NCBI GenBank assembly: GCA_003447295.1 | Contig: DLZQ01000039.1 | Location: forward strand, 11,830 to 22,664 | DNA: 10,835 nucleotides | Direction of reading: 5' to 3' | From: Lachnospiraceae bacterium | GTDB lineage: Bacteria > Bacillota > Clostridia > Lachnospirales > Lachnospiraceae | Shown: positions 1-6,592 of the stretch, in pieces | Layout of the letters: each line of letters starts with the position of its first letter | Position numbering within the stretch: the stretch's first letter is position 1 | Position numbers and translations under genes: made by a program | The notes under the pieces: model-generated | What the model saw: the letters and a program-made list of their open reading frames with translations, nothing else | Database searches by the model: none | What the model was told of the DNA's origin: nothing

Positions 1-18
1 CTTTTGACCCTGGCATCA

Positions 19-56
19 TAAAAAAGAGAACCTGCCTCTTGTAACAAGTTCTCTTT
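19..56 (-). terminator. Rho-independent terminator of the valS operon
   Basis: On the minus strand the arms AAGAGAAC and GTTCTCTT pair across a roughly 16-nt loop that can itself form a small CTTG/CAAG hairpin, and the second arm runs into a T tract (plus-strand A run at 20-25). It lies about 45 nt after the stop codon of the TPR gene and so is the natural end of the valS-folC-TPR transcript. Positions 57-98 show nothing else. Confidence 0.75.
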
Positions 57-98
57 CGTGTGTTGTGTGTAATTGTCTGATGGTATGTTGCAAATTTC

Positions 99-1514
99 CT
101 ACTGTGCAGTATTCTCTGCCAGCTGGGAACGATATCTCTGGGCACTTCTGGCAGTCTCGGTATTCGGGAACAGCTCTATGATCTTATCATAAGTAGCGAT
201 GGCATTCTGTGCGTCGTCGCTCTTGCGATAGGAATTGCCCAGACTAAGCCAGGCGTCCTTGTTCGTCTCATCATAGATGACTGCCTTGGACAGATTCTCG
301 ATAGCCGCTTTATAATCCTCACTGCGGTAAGCATTATAGCCTGTCTCATAATACTGCGCCGAGAGCTGCGGTCCGATCAGGCCAAGCAATGTCTTATACA
401 ATGTCTGAAAAGCTTCGGAAGTATCATCCACATTCACAGAAGCGGAAATCGTCTCCAGGTTCGTCGCAGTCTGTGTAATATCCTGATTCTCCAGATAAGC
501 AGTAGCTGCTGCCAACAGGTTATCAATGGTCTGCAGCGTACCATCGGCTCCCACATATCCCTGGAGCTCCTGATTCAGGGTATCGTTCTCTGTCTGCAAT
601 GCCTCCATCTGTGTCTCAAGCTCCTGGATTCTGGAGGTCTTGGTGTCTAACTGGTTACCGATATCCGTGATGGTCTTCTGGGCTTCATTATTGGCATTAG
701 ACACTGCCGCCGGAACCACCAGGAAATACATTACAGCCAGTCCGATGACCAGTCCGATAGCGATATTGATCAGAGAGGACAGTCCTGCACTCTTCTGCTC
801 TTTCACGTTCAGTGGCTGGATGATGATCTCGTTGTCACTCTGGTAGCGGACTGCATCGTCTTTTTTCCGTCTGCCGGTCTGTTTGCCGTTCTCATCCGGC
901 GTCAGCTGCATCTCCACTTCCTTCAGATAACGAAGGGTCAGTGTATTGTTGCGGTCGATATCCATGCATTTACGCAGTTCTCTCTCCGCTCTGTCCCACT
1001 GCTCGCTGTCCATGTAGAGCAGTGCTAACAGCTGATGTGCCCGGATGAACTTCGGGTTCAGGGACAATACCTTTTTCAGCTGGATAATTGCCAGATCCTT
1101 GCTGTCCTGATTACAGTAGACCAGCGCCTGGTTGTATTTTTTGATGGTCTGATTAATGGCATCCAGACGGGAAGCGTTGGACTGCAGCATGTTGATATAG
1201 TCGTCCGCGATATTTTTCTCGGGACGCATATTTTTGCTGATGACCCATTCGCTGAGAGCCGCAACAACCTCTCCGGTCTCAAAATATACCAGTCCTAACA
1301 GATTTCTGGCTTCGATATTGTTTTTATTGAATTTCAGGCTCTGCCGTAAGCTGTTGATCGCACCTGTAAGATCCCGTACTCCCGCTTTCTCCAGTCCGTC
1401 GTTGTAGAAACGGTTGGACATGCACATGATCTTTTTATAGAGGGATACATCTGCTCCACAGGATGTACAGAAATCATGCTCTGACAGATGGCAGCCGCAG
1501 TTATAACAAAACAT
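99..1514 (-). CDS. Zinc-ribbon and TPR membrane-anchored protein
   Basis: A 471-residue protein of unknown specific role, built from recognisable parts. The N terminus has a zinc ribbon with two CxxC pairs (C3/C6 and C16/C19). TPR-like helical repeats follow at about 45-110 and 125-200, then a basic linker (KQTGRRKK, about 211-218) and one strongly hydrophobic segment at about 247-270. Past the membrane are a coiled coil (about 278-318) and further TPR-like repeats at about 385-460. The positive linker before the membrane segment predicts a cytoplasmic ribbon and first TPR block with an extracytoplasmic C-terminal half; this topology is inferred. The ATG has a GGAGG-type site at 1520-1526 that overlaps the stop codon of the preceding 49-codon ORF, so the two are probably translationally coupled. 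It is the last gene of the valS operon. A scaffold role in envelope assembly is possible but unproven. Confidence 0.9.
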   Translation of the reverse strand: MFCYNCGCHLSEHDFCTSCGADVSLYKKIMCMSNRFYNDGLEKAGVRDLTGAINSLRQSLKFNKNNIEARNLLGLVYFETGEVVAALSEWVISKNMRPEKNIADDYINMLQSNASRLDAINQTIKKYNQALVYCNQDSKDLAIIQLKKVLSLNPKFIRAHQLLALLYMDSEQWDRAERELRKCMDIDRNNTLTLRYLKEVEMQLTPDENGKQTGRRKKDDAVRYQSDNEIIIQPLNVKEQKSAGLSSLINIAIGLVIGLAVMYFLVVPAAVSNANNEAQKTITDIGNQLDTKTSRIQELETQMEALQTENDTLNQELQGYVGADGTLQTIDNLLAAATAYLENQDITQTATNLETISASVNVDDTSEAFQTLYKTLLGLIGPQLSAQYYETGYNAYRSEDYKAAIENLSKAVIYDETNKDAWLSLGNSYRKSDDAQNAIATYDKIIELFPNTETARSAQRYRSQLAENTAQ

Positions 1515-1524
1515 GCTTTCCCTC

Positions 1525-1674
1525 CTATTTCTCTTCTTTTTCTTCAGCTTCTTTCATCATCTTCACCAAAAGATCCGCCGCATCGGTCAGATCCTGATTG
1601 TAGATGGCTTCTTCCGCATCTTCCACTTCCAGGCTTGGATGAAACTTCTTCAGTTCTTCTTCAAAATTGATCAT
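1525..1674 (-). CDS. Small acidic 49-aa protein overlapping the end of folC
   Basis: A 49-codon ORF starting MINFEEELKK and ending in a run of Glu and Lys. It is very rich in Glu and Asp, has no membrane segment or cysteine, and is predicted to be mostly helical. Three things support it as a real gene. Its ATG lies inside the 3' end of folC in another frame (14-nt overlap). It has an AAGGAG site about 10 nt upstream, within folC. Its TAG lies 10 nt before the next ATG, so it fills the only gap between folC and the TPR gene. The spacing suggests three-gene translational coupling. Function is not recognised; an adaptor or regulator of one of its neighbours is speculation. Confidence 0.72.
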   Translation of the reverse strand: MINFEEELKKFHPSLEVEDAEEAIYNQDLTDAADLLVKMMKEAEEKEEK

Positions 1675-3031
1675 GGTCCAAAGACTCCTTTATTTCCCCG
1701 ACAAGATACAGGCTGCCCGCGATATAGAGACGCTCTCCGGGGCGTTGCTCCCCAAGCTGCTCCCGCAGTGCCGTATCCGCTTCCGTATACATAGTATAAT
1801 GTCCCGGATAAGCTGCCAGCAGATCTCTGAATTCTTCCATGGAGAGAGATCTCGCCGTCCGCATATGCGTAAAAGCAATCCGATCAAATAATCCCGACGT
1901 GATCACCCGCTGTATCATATGCCTGCAGTCCTTATCCGCCGCCACACCAAATAACAGTCTCCTGCCTCCTGTGCAGCCGTCCTGTTCCACGGTATCCAGA
2001 AAAGCCCGGATGCCGTCATCATTATGCGCACCATCCACATACACCTCGGGAAGCACCTCTTCCATACGCCCCTGCCAGAAGCAGCCAAGGATTCCCCGAC
2101 GGATCTCTTCCGCAGTGGGGCATCCGACTCCTGCACAGAGCCTGTCGCCGTTCTCCTCCGTATCCGTACTGCGAAACAGCACTTCCACGGCTCGAACCGC
2201 CAACGCCACATTTTCCATCTGGTAGCGTGCAATGGTATGCAAAGTAAGACTAATATAATTATAATACTCAGAGCGCAGGGAAAAATCAATGTATTTCTTC
2301 CGAAATCCGAGGAAAGTATAGTCCTTTTTCGACACCGGTATCCGTGGGGCACCAAGTTCTGACGCTTTGCGGCAAATTACCTCCGACGCGTCCGCATCCC
2401 CATCCAGGTACACCACCGGAACACCGGGGCGCAGGATCCCTGCCTTTTCCGCAGCGATCTTCGCCGTAGTATCTCCCAGGTACTGTACGTGATCCAGACT
2501 GATCCGCGTAATGACGGTCAGAAGCTTATTGTCCACGTAATTCGTGGCATCCAGTCTGCCCCCCAGTCCGGTCTCAATGATGCAGTAGTCCGGCTTTTCT
2601 TCTGCAAAGCAGAGTAATGCCATGCAAAAAAGATATTCGTAAAAATTGAGTACAAATTCCGGGTTAGCGGAATTTGCCTTCTGCACCGCATCCCCTACTG
2701 CACGGTAAACCTGTAAAAAAGCTTCTTCGGATATCATTTTCCCATTGACGGTAAACCGCTCCCGCATATCCACCAGATGAGGTGAAGTAAATACGGCCGT
2801 GCGATAGCCTGCTTCCTGCAGGATCGAACTCATGTAGGCACAGACGGAGCCTTTTCCATTGGTGCCCGCCACATGGATGATCCGCAGATTCTGCTCCGGA
2901 TTTCCCAGTTTCTTTAAAAACCATTTAAGGTCCCTGTTGTCCGCAGGATTTTTTTTAACAGTAAAGCGGGGCATATCCTTCAGATATGCCACCGCTTCTT
3001 CAAACGTTATCATGTCATTACCGAATTTCAT
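1661..3031 (-). CDS. folC: Folylpolyglutamate synthase / dihydrofolate synthase
   Basis: A 456-residue Mur-ligase-fold enzyme that adds L-glutamate to folates in an ATP-dependent reaction in the cytoplasm; bacterial members often also make dihydrofolate from dihydropteroate. The ATP-binding loop GTNGKGS is at 56-62, followed by TSPHL at 82-86, the family segment ETGLGGRLDATN at 153-164, the AAEKAGI region at 193-199, and DGAHN at about 332-336 in the C-terminal domain. Length is normal for the family. The chosen ATG has an AAGGA site 5 nt upstream; an internal Met at residue 7 has no such site. It lies 50 nt downstream of valS with no terminator between, so it is cotranscribed and should respond to the valine T-box. 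Its 3' end overlaps the small downstream ORF. Whether it has both activities cannot be read from sequence alone. Confidence 0.96.
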   Translation of the reverse strand: MKFGNDMITFEEAVAYLKDMPRFTVKKNPADNRDLKWFLKKLGNPEQNLRIIHVAGTNGKGSVCAYMSSILQEAGYRTAVFTSPHLVDMRERFTVNGKMISEEAFLQVYRAVGDAVQKANSANPEFVLNFYEYLFCMALLCFAEEKPDYCIIETGLGGRLDATNYVDNKLLTVITRISLDHVQYLGDTTAKIAAEKAGILRPGVPVVYLDGDADASEVICRKASELGAPRIPVSKKDYTFLGFRKKYIDFSLRSEYYNYISLTLHTIARYQMENVALAVRAVEVLFRSTDTEENGDRLCAGVGCPTAEEIRRGILGCFWQGRMEEVLPEVYVDGAHNDDGIRAFLDTVEQDGCTGGRRLLFGVAADKDCRHMIQRVITSGLFDRIAFTHMRTARSLSMEEFRDLLAAYPGHYTMYTEADTALREQLGEQRPGERLYIAGSLYLVGEIKESLDHDQF

Positions 3032-3081
3032 CGTATTCCTTATGCTTTACGTTCTTCTTATTCTGTACGCTTCGTTGCAGA

Positions 3082-5760
3082 TCATGCCAGCTGCTCTAAG
3101 CGCTTTGTCACCTGTTCCATCATCTGCTCGTATTTTGCCAGCTTTTCTTTTTCCTCGGCGATCTTCGTTTCGGGAGCCTTGGACAGGAATCTTTCGTTGG
3201 ACAGCATTCCCTTAGAACGAGCCAGCTCGCCTTCCAGTCTCTTCTGTTCCTTCTTCAGACGCTCGATCTCCTGTGCGATGTCTACCAGCTCCGCAAACGG
3301 GATGTACAGGGTTGCACCGGGGATCACTACGGATACCGCGTCATCTGCGATACCGGTCTTGTCAGCCTGGATCATGATCTCATTGGCATAAGCAAGGCTT
3401 GCGAAGAACAGCTTACCTTCTTCAAAAATCCTGCGGATCTCGTCATTTTCGCTGACCACGTACACACTTGCCTTACGGCTGGGTGCCACGTTCATCTCGG
3501 TACGGATGTTACGGATACCGCGAACGGCTTCCTTAATCGTTTCGATAGCCTTCTCCTCTGCGGGGAATGCACGATCTTCGCTGTACTCCGGCCACTTGCT
3601 GATCATGATGGACTCTTCTTCATTCTGAATGGTGCAGAAGATTTCCTCGGTGATGAACGGCATGTAAGGATGTAACAGCTTCAGAGCGTCAATCAGGACG
3701 GTCTTTAAAGTCCACAGTGCCGCATTCTGGCTGACTGCATCATCGGTGCTGTACAGACGGGGTTTTACCATCTCAATGTACCAGTCACAGAATTCATCCC
3801 AGATAAAATCATATACCTTCTGTACGGCGATACCCAGTTCGAAGTGATCCATGTTGTCGGTCACATCTTTTACCAGAGTGTTTAATTTGGACAGGATCCA
3901 CTTATCTACGGGCTGTAAATCTGCTGCCGCAGGGGTGGTGATATCTTTTCCGGTCTTCTCCAGCGCCTGCTCCATGTTCATCATAATGAAACGGGAAGCA
4001 TTCCATACCTTGTTGGCGAAGTTACGGCTGTTCTCTACTCTCTCATAGTAGAAACGCATATCGTTGCCCGGTGCGTTGCCGGTGATCAGAGTCAGACGCA
4101 GTGCATCGGCACCGTACTGACTGATGATCTCTAAGGGGTCGATACCATTGCCCAGAGACTTGGACATCTTACGTCCCTGACTGTCACGTACCAGTCCGTG
4201 GAACAGTACGGTCTTGAAAGGCTTCTCTCCCATCTGCTCATATCCGGAGAAGATCATACGGATAACCCAAAAGAAGATGATATCATAACCGGTTACCAGA
4301 ACATCGGTGGGATAAAAATACTTCAGATCCTCGGTCTGCTCCGGCCAGCCCAGGGTCTCAAAAGGCCACAGTGCAGAAGAAAACCACGTATCCAGCGTAT
4401 CGGGATCCTGTGTAAAGTGGGTGCAGCCGCACTTGGGACATACCTTCGGCATCTCCTTGGCTACAACTACCTCGCCGCAGTCATCGCAGTAATATGCTGG
4501 AATCCTGTGTCCCCACCACAGCTGACGGCTGATACACCAGTCGCGGATGTTGTCCGTCCAGTTGAAGTAATTCTTCTCCATACGTTCGGGGATCAGCTTG
4601 ATCTCGCCGTTTTTTACAGCTTCTCTTGCAGGTTTGATCAGCTCGTCCATCTTAACGAACCACTGGTCTTTTACCATGGGCTCGATGGTGGTCTTACAAC
4701 GGTCATGGGTACCTACGTTGTGTACATGATCCTCGATCTTTACTAACAGACCCATCTGATCCAGTTCTTCCACGATGGCTTTTCTTGCTTCGTAACGGTC
4801 CATGCCCTCGAACTTGCCGCCGTTTTTATTGATCGTAGCATCATCGTTCAGGATGTTGATCACGGGCAGATCATGACGCTTACCAACCTCAAAGTCGTTG
4901 GGGTCATGCGCCGGAGTGATCTTTACAACACCGGTACCGAACTCTCTGTCTACATAAGCATCCTCAACGATAGGGATCACACGGTTTACGATAGGAAGCA
5001 GTACCTTTCTGCCATGCAGATGGGTGTAACGCTCGTCATCGGGATGGATGGCTACTGCGGTATCACCTAACATGGTCTCGGGACGGGTAGTGGCAAAGGT
5101 CAGAAACTCTGTGGTGCTGGGAGTTCCGTCCTCATTCATCAGCGGATACTTGATGTGCCAGAAATGTCCTGCCTGCTCCTGATATTCTACCTCTGCATCG
5201 GAGATGGAGGTATTACATACGGGACACCAGTTAACGATACGGGCGCCCTTGTAGATATAACCTTTTTCGTGCATCTTCACGAATACTTCAGTGACCGCCT
5301 TGTTACAGCCCTCATCCATGGTGAAACGCTCTCTGTCCCAGTCACAGGAAGAACCCAGCTTTTTAAGCTGACTAATAATACGTCCGCCGTATTCCTTCTT
5401 CCACTCCCAGGCTCTCTCTAAGAACTTTTCACGACCCAGATCGTGCTTGTCGATGCCTTCTTCCTTCAGCTTCTGGATGATCTTGACCTCGGTAGCGATA
5501 CTTGCATGGTCGGTGCCGGGCTGCCACAGTGCGTTGTAGCCCTGCATTCTCTTATAACGGATCAGGATATCCTGCATGGTGTTGTCCAGTGCATGCCCCA
5601 TGTGGAGCTGTCCGGTGATATTTGGGGGCGGGATCACGATAGTGAAGGGAGTCTTACTATGATCTACCTCCGCATGAAAATACTTTTTGTCAAGCCACTT
5701 CTGATACAGTCTGTCTTCTATGCCGTTTGGGTCATAGGTCTTGGCTAATTCTTTGCTCAT
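3082..5760 (-). CDS. valS: Valyl-tRNA synthetase
   Basis: An 892-residue class I aminoacyl-tRNA synthetase that charges tRNA-Val with valine. Signature motifs are in order: [13 protein letters not shown] around residues 44-56 (HIGH motif as HMGH), the CP1 editing insertion with [12 protein letters not shown] and [24 protein letters not shown], a cysteine cluster (C425, C428, C441, C444, possibly zinc-binding), KMSKS at 531-535, the anticodon-binding helical domain, and the C-terminal coiled-coil arm (about 820-892) typical of ValS. Length is typical. The ATG is preceded by AGGAGG 5 nt upstream (plus 5766-5771). It is the first gene of a minus-strand operon, downstream of a valine T-box, so it should be induced when uncharged tRNA-Val accumulates. 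Confidence 0.98.
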   Translation of the reverse strand: MSKELAKTYDPNGIEDRLYQKWLDKKYFHAEVDHSKTPFTIVIPPPNITGQLHMGHALDNTMQDILIRYKRMQGYNALWQPGTDHASIATEVKIIQKLKEEGIDKHDLGREKFLERAWEWKKEYGGRIISQLKKLGSSCDWDRERFTMDEGCNKAVTEVFVKMHEKGYIYKGARIVNWCPVCNTSISDAEVEYQEQAGHFWHIKYPLMNEDGTPSTTEFLTFATTRPETMLGDTAVAIHPDDERYTHLHGRKVLLPIVNRVIPIVEDAYVDREFGTGVVKITPAHDPNDFEVGKRHDLPVINILNDDATINKNGGKFEGMDRYEARKAIVEELDQMGLLVKIEDHVHNVGTHDRCKTTIEPMVKDQWFVKMDELIKPAREAVKNGEIKLIPERMEKNYFNWTDNIRDWCISRQLWWGHRIPAYYCDDCGEVVVAKEMPKVCPKCGCTHFTQDPDTLDTWFSSALWPFETLGWPEQTEDLKYFYPTDVLVTGYDIIFFWVIRMIFSGYEQMGEKPFKTVLFHGLVRDSQGRKMSKSLGNGIDPLEIISQYGADALRLTLITGNAPGNDMRFYYERVENSRNFANKVWNASRFIMMNMEQALEKTGKDITTPAAADLQPVDKWILSKLNTLVKDVTDNMDHFELGIAVQKVYDFIWDEFCDWYIEMVKPRLYSTDDAVSQNAALWTLKTVLIDALKLLHPYMPFITEEIFCTIQNEEESIMISKWPEYSEDRAFPAEEKAIETIKEAVRGIRNIRTEMNVAPSRKASVYVVSENDEIRRIFEEGKLFFASLAYANEIMIQADKTGIADDAVSVVIPGATLYIPFAELVDIAQEIERLKKEQKRLEGELARSKGMLSNERFLSKAPETKIAEEKEKLAKYEQMMEQVTKRLEQLA

Positions 5761-5765
5761 TTTGT

Positions 5766-5771
5766 CCTCCT
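5766..5771 (-). promoter_or_regulatory. Ribosome binding site of valS
   Basis: AGGAGG on the minus strand, 5 nt before the valS ATG and just downstream of the 3' arm of the leader repeat element. The base-paired foot of that element ends within about 10 nt of this site, so folding of the element could affect access to it (inference). Confidence 0.85.
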
Positions 5772-5779
5772 TTTTTGCA

Positions 5780-5938
5780 TTTGCTCCTATTCAGACCTCA
5801 TGCGCAAAATCGCATCTACGATGCTTTCCTTTTGCTTATTGAGGTTACTTCGCCCTATAAATCCGCATGGATATTCTTACGAATGCAAGCATTCGACGCC
5901 TATCCATGTGAATTTACATGGCTCTGAATAGTCGCAAA
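5780..5938 (-). repeat. Structured leader element, copy 1 (between T-box and valS)
   Basis: A 145-nt element (conserved limits 5787-5931) with terminal inverted repeats CTATTCAGA and TCTGAATAG. Read as minus-strand RNA it folds as a closing helix, a long stem, and a second hairpin arm. The closing helix extends outward through a GA/GA internal loop into TTTGC/GCAAA (5780-5784 with 5934-5938). The long stem pairs 5901-5916 with 5858-5873 (16 positions, one mismatch) and is capped by a conserved 26-nt block at 5874-5899 holding a CGAATG/CATTCG hairpin. A conserved 19-nt strand follows at 5843-5861, partly overlapping the 3' arm. The second arm ends in GCATC-GTA-GATGC at 5812-5824. I do not recognise the family. 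Confidence 0.8.
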
Positions 5939-5971
5939 AAAGCCCTTTGCCGACTCTCGTCAGCAAAGGGC
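5936..5971 (-). terminator. T-box intrinsic terminator
   Basis: Minus-strand arms at 5959-5971 and 5942-5954 form a 13-bp stem (one G-U) around a GAGA tetraloop, followed by TTTTTT (plus A run 5936-5941). It lies immediately after the T-box core, as in transcription-attenuating T-boxes. When uncharged tRNA-Val binds, the antiterminator should form instead. Confidence 0.93.
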
Positions 5972-6210
5972 GTCAGTAACGCGGTACCACCTTTGTTCAC
6001 AGCTTGCGCTGCCTCGCGACTTCTTACAAAGTCCTATCCGGTAACGGGGATAACTCGTGAGAACTTACGCCCGGAATATCCGGTCTCGGCTCTCCGGCTT
6101 GGAAGCTACCTTCCACATTCCTGTCTTGAAGCAGCCTTCCAGCGCATACATGCAGCCACTCTCTCTGGTAAGGGGATATGTGTACTCCTCTTCGTCATTG
6201 CCTTTGTTTT
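5942..6210 (-). ncRNA. Valine T-box riboswitch (valS leader)
   Basis: A tRNA-sensing leader read on the minus strand. The AGUA motif of the specifier loop is at 6183-6186 (within GAGGAGTA). A GAA then pairs opposite it and is followed after one nucleotide by the codon GUA (6107-6109), which is valine and matches the downstream gene. An AGAGAG bulge segment lies in distal Stem I. The T-box core AAGGTGGTACCGCG is at 5980-5993, containing the TGG bulge that pairs with the tRNA NCCA end, and the terminator is at 5936-5971. The mechanism (transcription antitermination by uncharged tRNA-Val) is established for the class. The 5' limit is approximate. Confidence 0.95.
6107..6109 (-). promoter_or_regulatory. 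T-box specifier codon GUA (Val)
   Basis: In the minus-strand RNA the segment GGAAGGTAGCTTCC places GUA one nucleotide after the GAA of the loop-E-like motif, opposite the AGUA at 6183-6186. This GAA-N-codon arrangement is the usual specifier position in T-boxes, and the codon agrees with the downstream valyl-tRNA synthetase gene. Confidence 0.8.
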
Positions 6211-6223
6211 CATAAAAGCTACT

Positions 6224-6375
6224 GTAACTATTCAGAACCCCATTCGCAAAACCGCCTCTACGAGGCTTTCCTTTTGCTCATGTGGTTACTTCGCCCTATA
6301 AAGCTTATCAATTGTTCTTACGAATGCAAGCATTCGACGCTCATTTGATAAGCTTTACAGGCTCTGAATAATTAC
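6224..6375 (-). repeat. Structured leader element, copy 2 (5' of the T-box)
   Basis: The second copy in the same orientation (conserved limits 6229-6370, 142 nt). Its terminal repeats TATTCAGA/TCTGAATA extend outward as GTAAT/GTTAC, different from the extension in copy 1 but also paired. The long stem pairs 6342-6357 with 6299-6314. Apart from the first four pairs its sequence is nearly unrelated to copy 1, yet it keeps the pairing. The 26-nt cap (6315-6340) and the 19-nt strand (6284-6302) are identical to copy 1. The second hairpin is GCCTC-GTA-GAGGC (6254-6266), with a compensatory change relative to copy 1. Confidence 0.8.
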
Positions 6376-6390
6376 AAACTACTAATAAAA

Positions 6391-6420
6391 AATATAGTAC
6401 AGAAATTCCGACTTTGTCAA
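6391..6420 (-). promoter_or_regulatory. SigA-type promoter of the valS leader transcript
   Basis: Minus-strand TTGACA (6415-6420) and TATATT (6391-6396) are separated by 18 nt, and AT-rich DNA follows. Transcription would start near 6384, about 10 nt before the extended foot of leader element copy 2. Both repeat copies and the T-box would therefore lie in one leader of roughly 620 nt. Confidence 0.75.
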
Positions 6421-6438
6421 GGAAATCTTGTTTTCCTG

Positions 6439-6491
6439 CAGAATGTATGTTTTTTATGTGTAAACTGGTATGGTAAAAAAAACACATTCTG
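6439..6491. repeat. Near-perfect inverted repeat in the divergent promoter region
   Basis: Arms at 6439-6456 and 6474-6491 pair at 16 of 18 positions (outer part CAGAATGT/ACATTCTG, inner part a T run facing an A run) around a 17-nt centre. It lies upstream of the S component gene, about 100 nt before its start. No clean T tract follows on the plus strand, so a regulatory dyad or transcript hairpin is more likely than a terminator. The rest of 6376-6592 shows only weak plus-strand promoter candidates, such as an extended -10 TGGTATGGT ending at 6474. Confidence 0.5.
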
Positions 6492-6577
6492 GCTCTTTTA
6501 AGCAAGCCACTTTTTCTATACACTGAATCCTAACATATCCCACTGAACAAATGGGAATTATGAAAAAGAAACCCAAA

Positions 6578-6583
6578 GAGGAG
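6578..6583 (+). promoter_or_regulatory. Ribosome binding site deciding the S component start
   Basis: GAGGAG lies 9 nt before the ATG at 6593. The upstream in-frame ATGs at 6551 and 6560 have no comparable site and would add a lysine-rich 14-residue leader, so 6593 is preferred. Confidence 0.75.
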
Positions 6584-6592
6584 ATCATCATT

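Noticed and set aside
1839..2362. Plus-strand open frames opposite folC
   Set aside because: They are antisense shadows of a clear folC gene, with low-complexity composition and no start context.
4198..4746. A 182-codon open frame on the plus strand inside valS
   Set aside because: It is antisense to a strongly supported gene, has no ribosome binding site or recognisable domain, and is one of many such shadows over valS.
5757..5780. A 7-codon upstream reading frame (ATG at 5780 to TGA overlapping the valS ATG)
   Set aside because: The AGGAG before it is only 3 nt from the ATG, and the frame contains the valS ribosome site itself, so it is more likely a chance reading of the Shine-Dalgarno region.
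5787..6370. The paired repeats as an insertion sequence or a composite transposon around the T-box
   Set aside because: No transposase is present, no target-site duplication is visible at either copy, and the flanking extensions pair differently in each copy. A small non-autonomous mobile repeat remains possible, so only the IS reading is rejected.
5780..6375. A CRISPR array, because of repeated blocks
   Set aside because: There are only two copies, each about 145 nt and about 300 nt apart with a T-box between, and no cas genes.
6551..6592. The upstream ATGs at 6551 and 6560 as starts of the S component
   Set aside because: They lack a ribosome site. The GAGGAG at 6578-6583 points to 6593, directly before the first membrane helix.
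6376..6592. A vitamin-sensing riboswitch ahead of the S component gene
   Set aside because: I see no conserved riboswitch core (such as the TPP, FMN or cobalamin core) and no terminator hairpin with a T tract; only the inverted repeat is visible.
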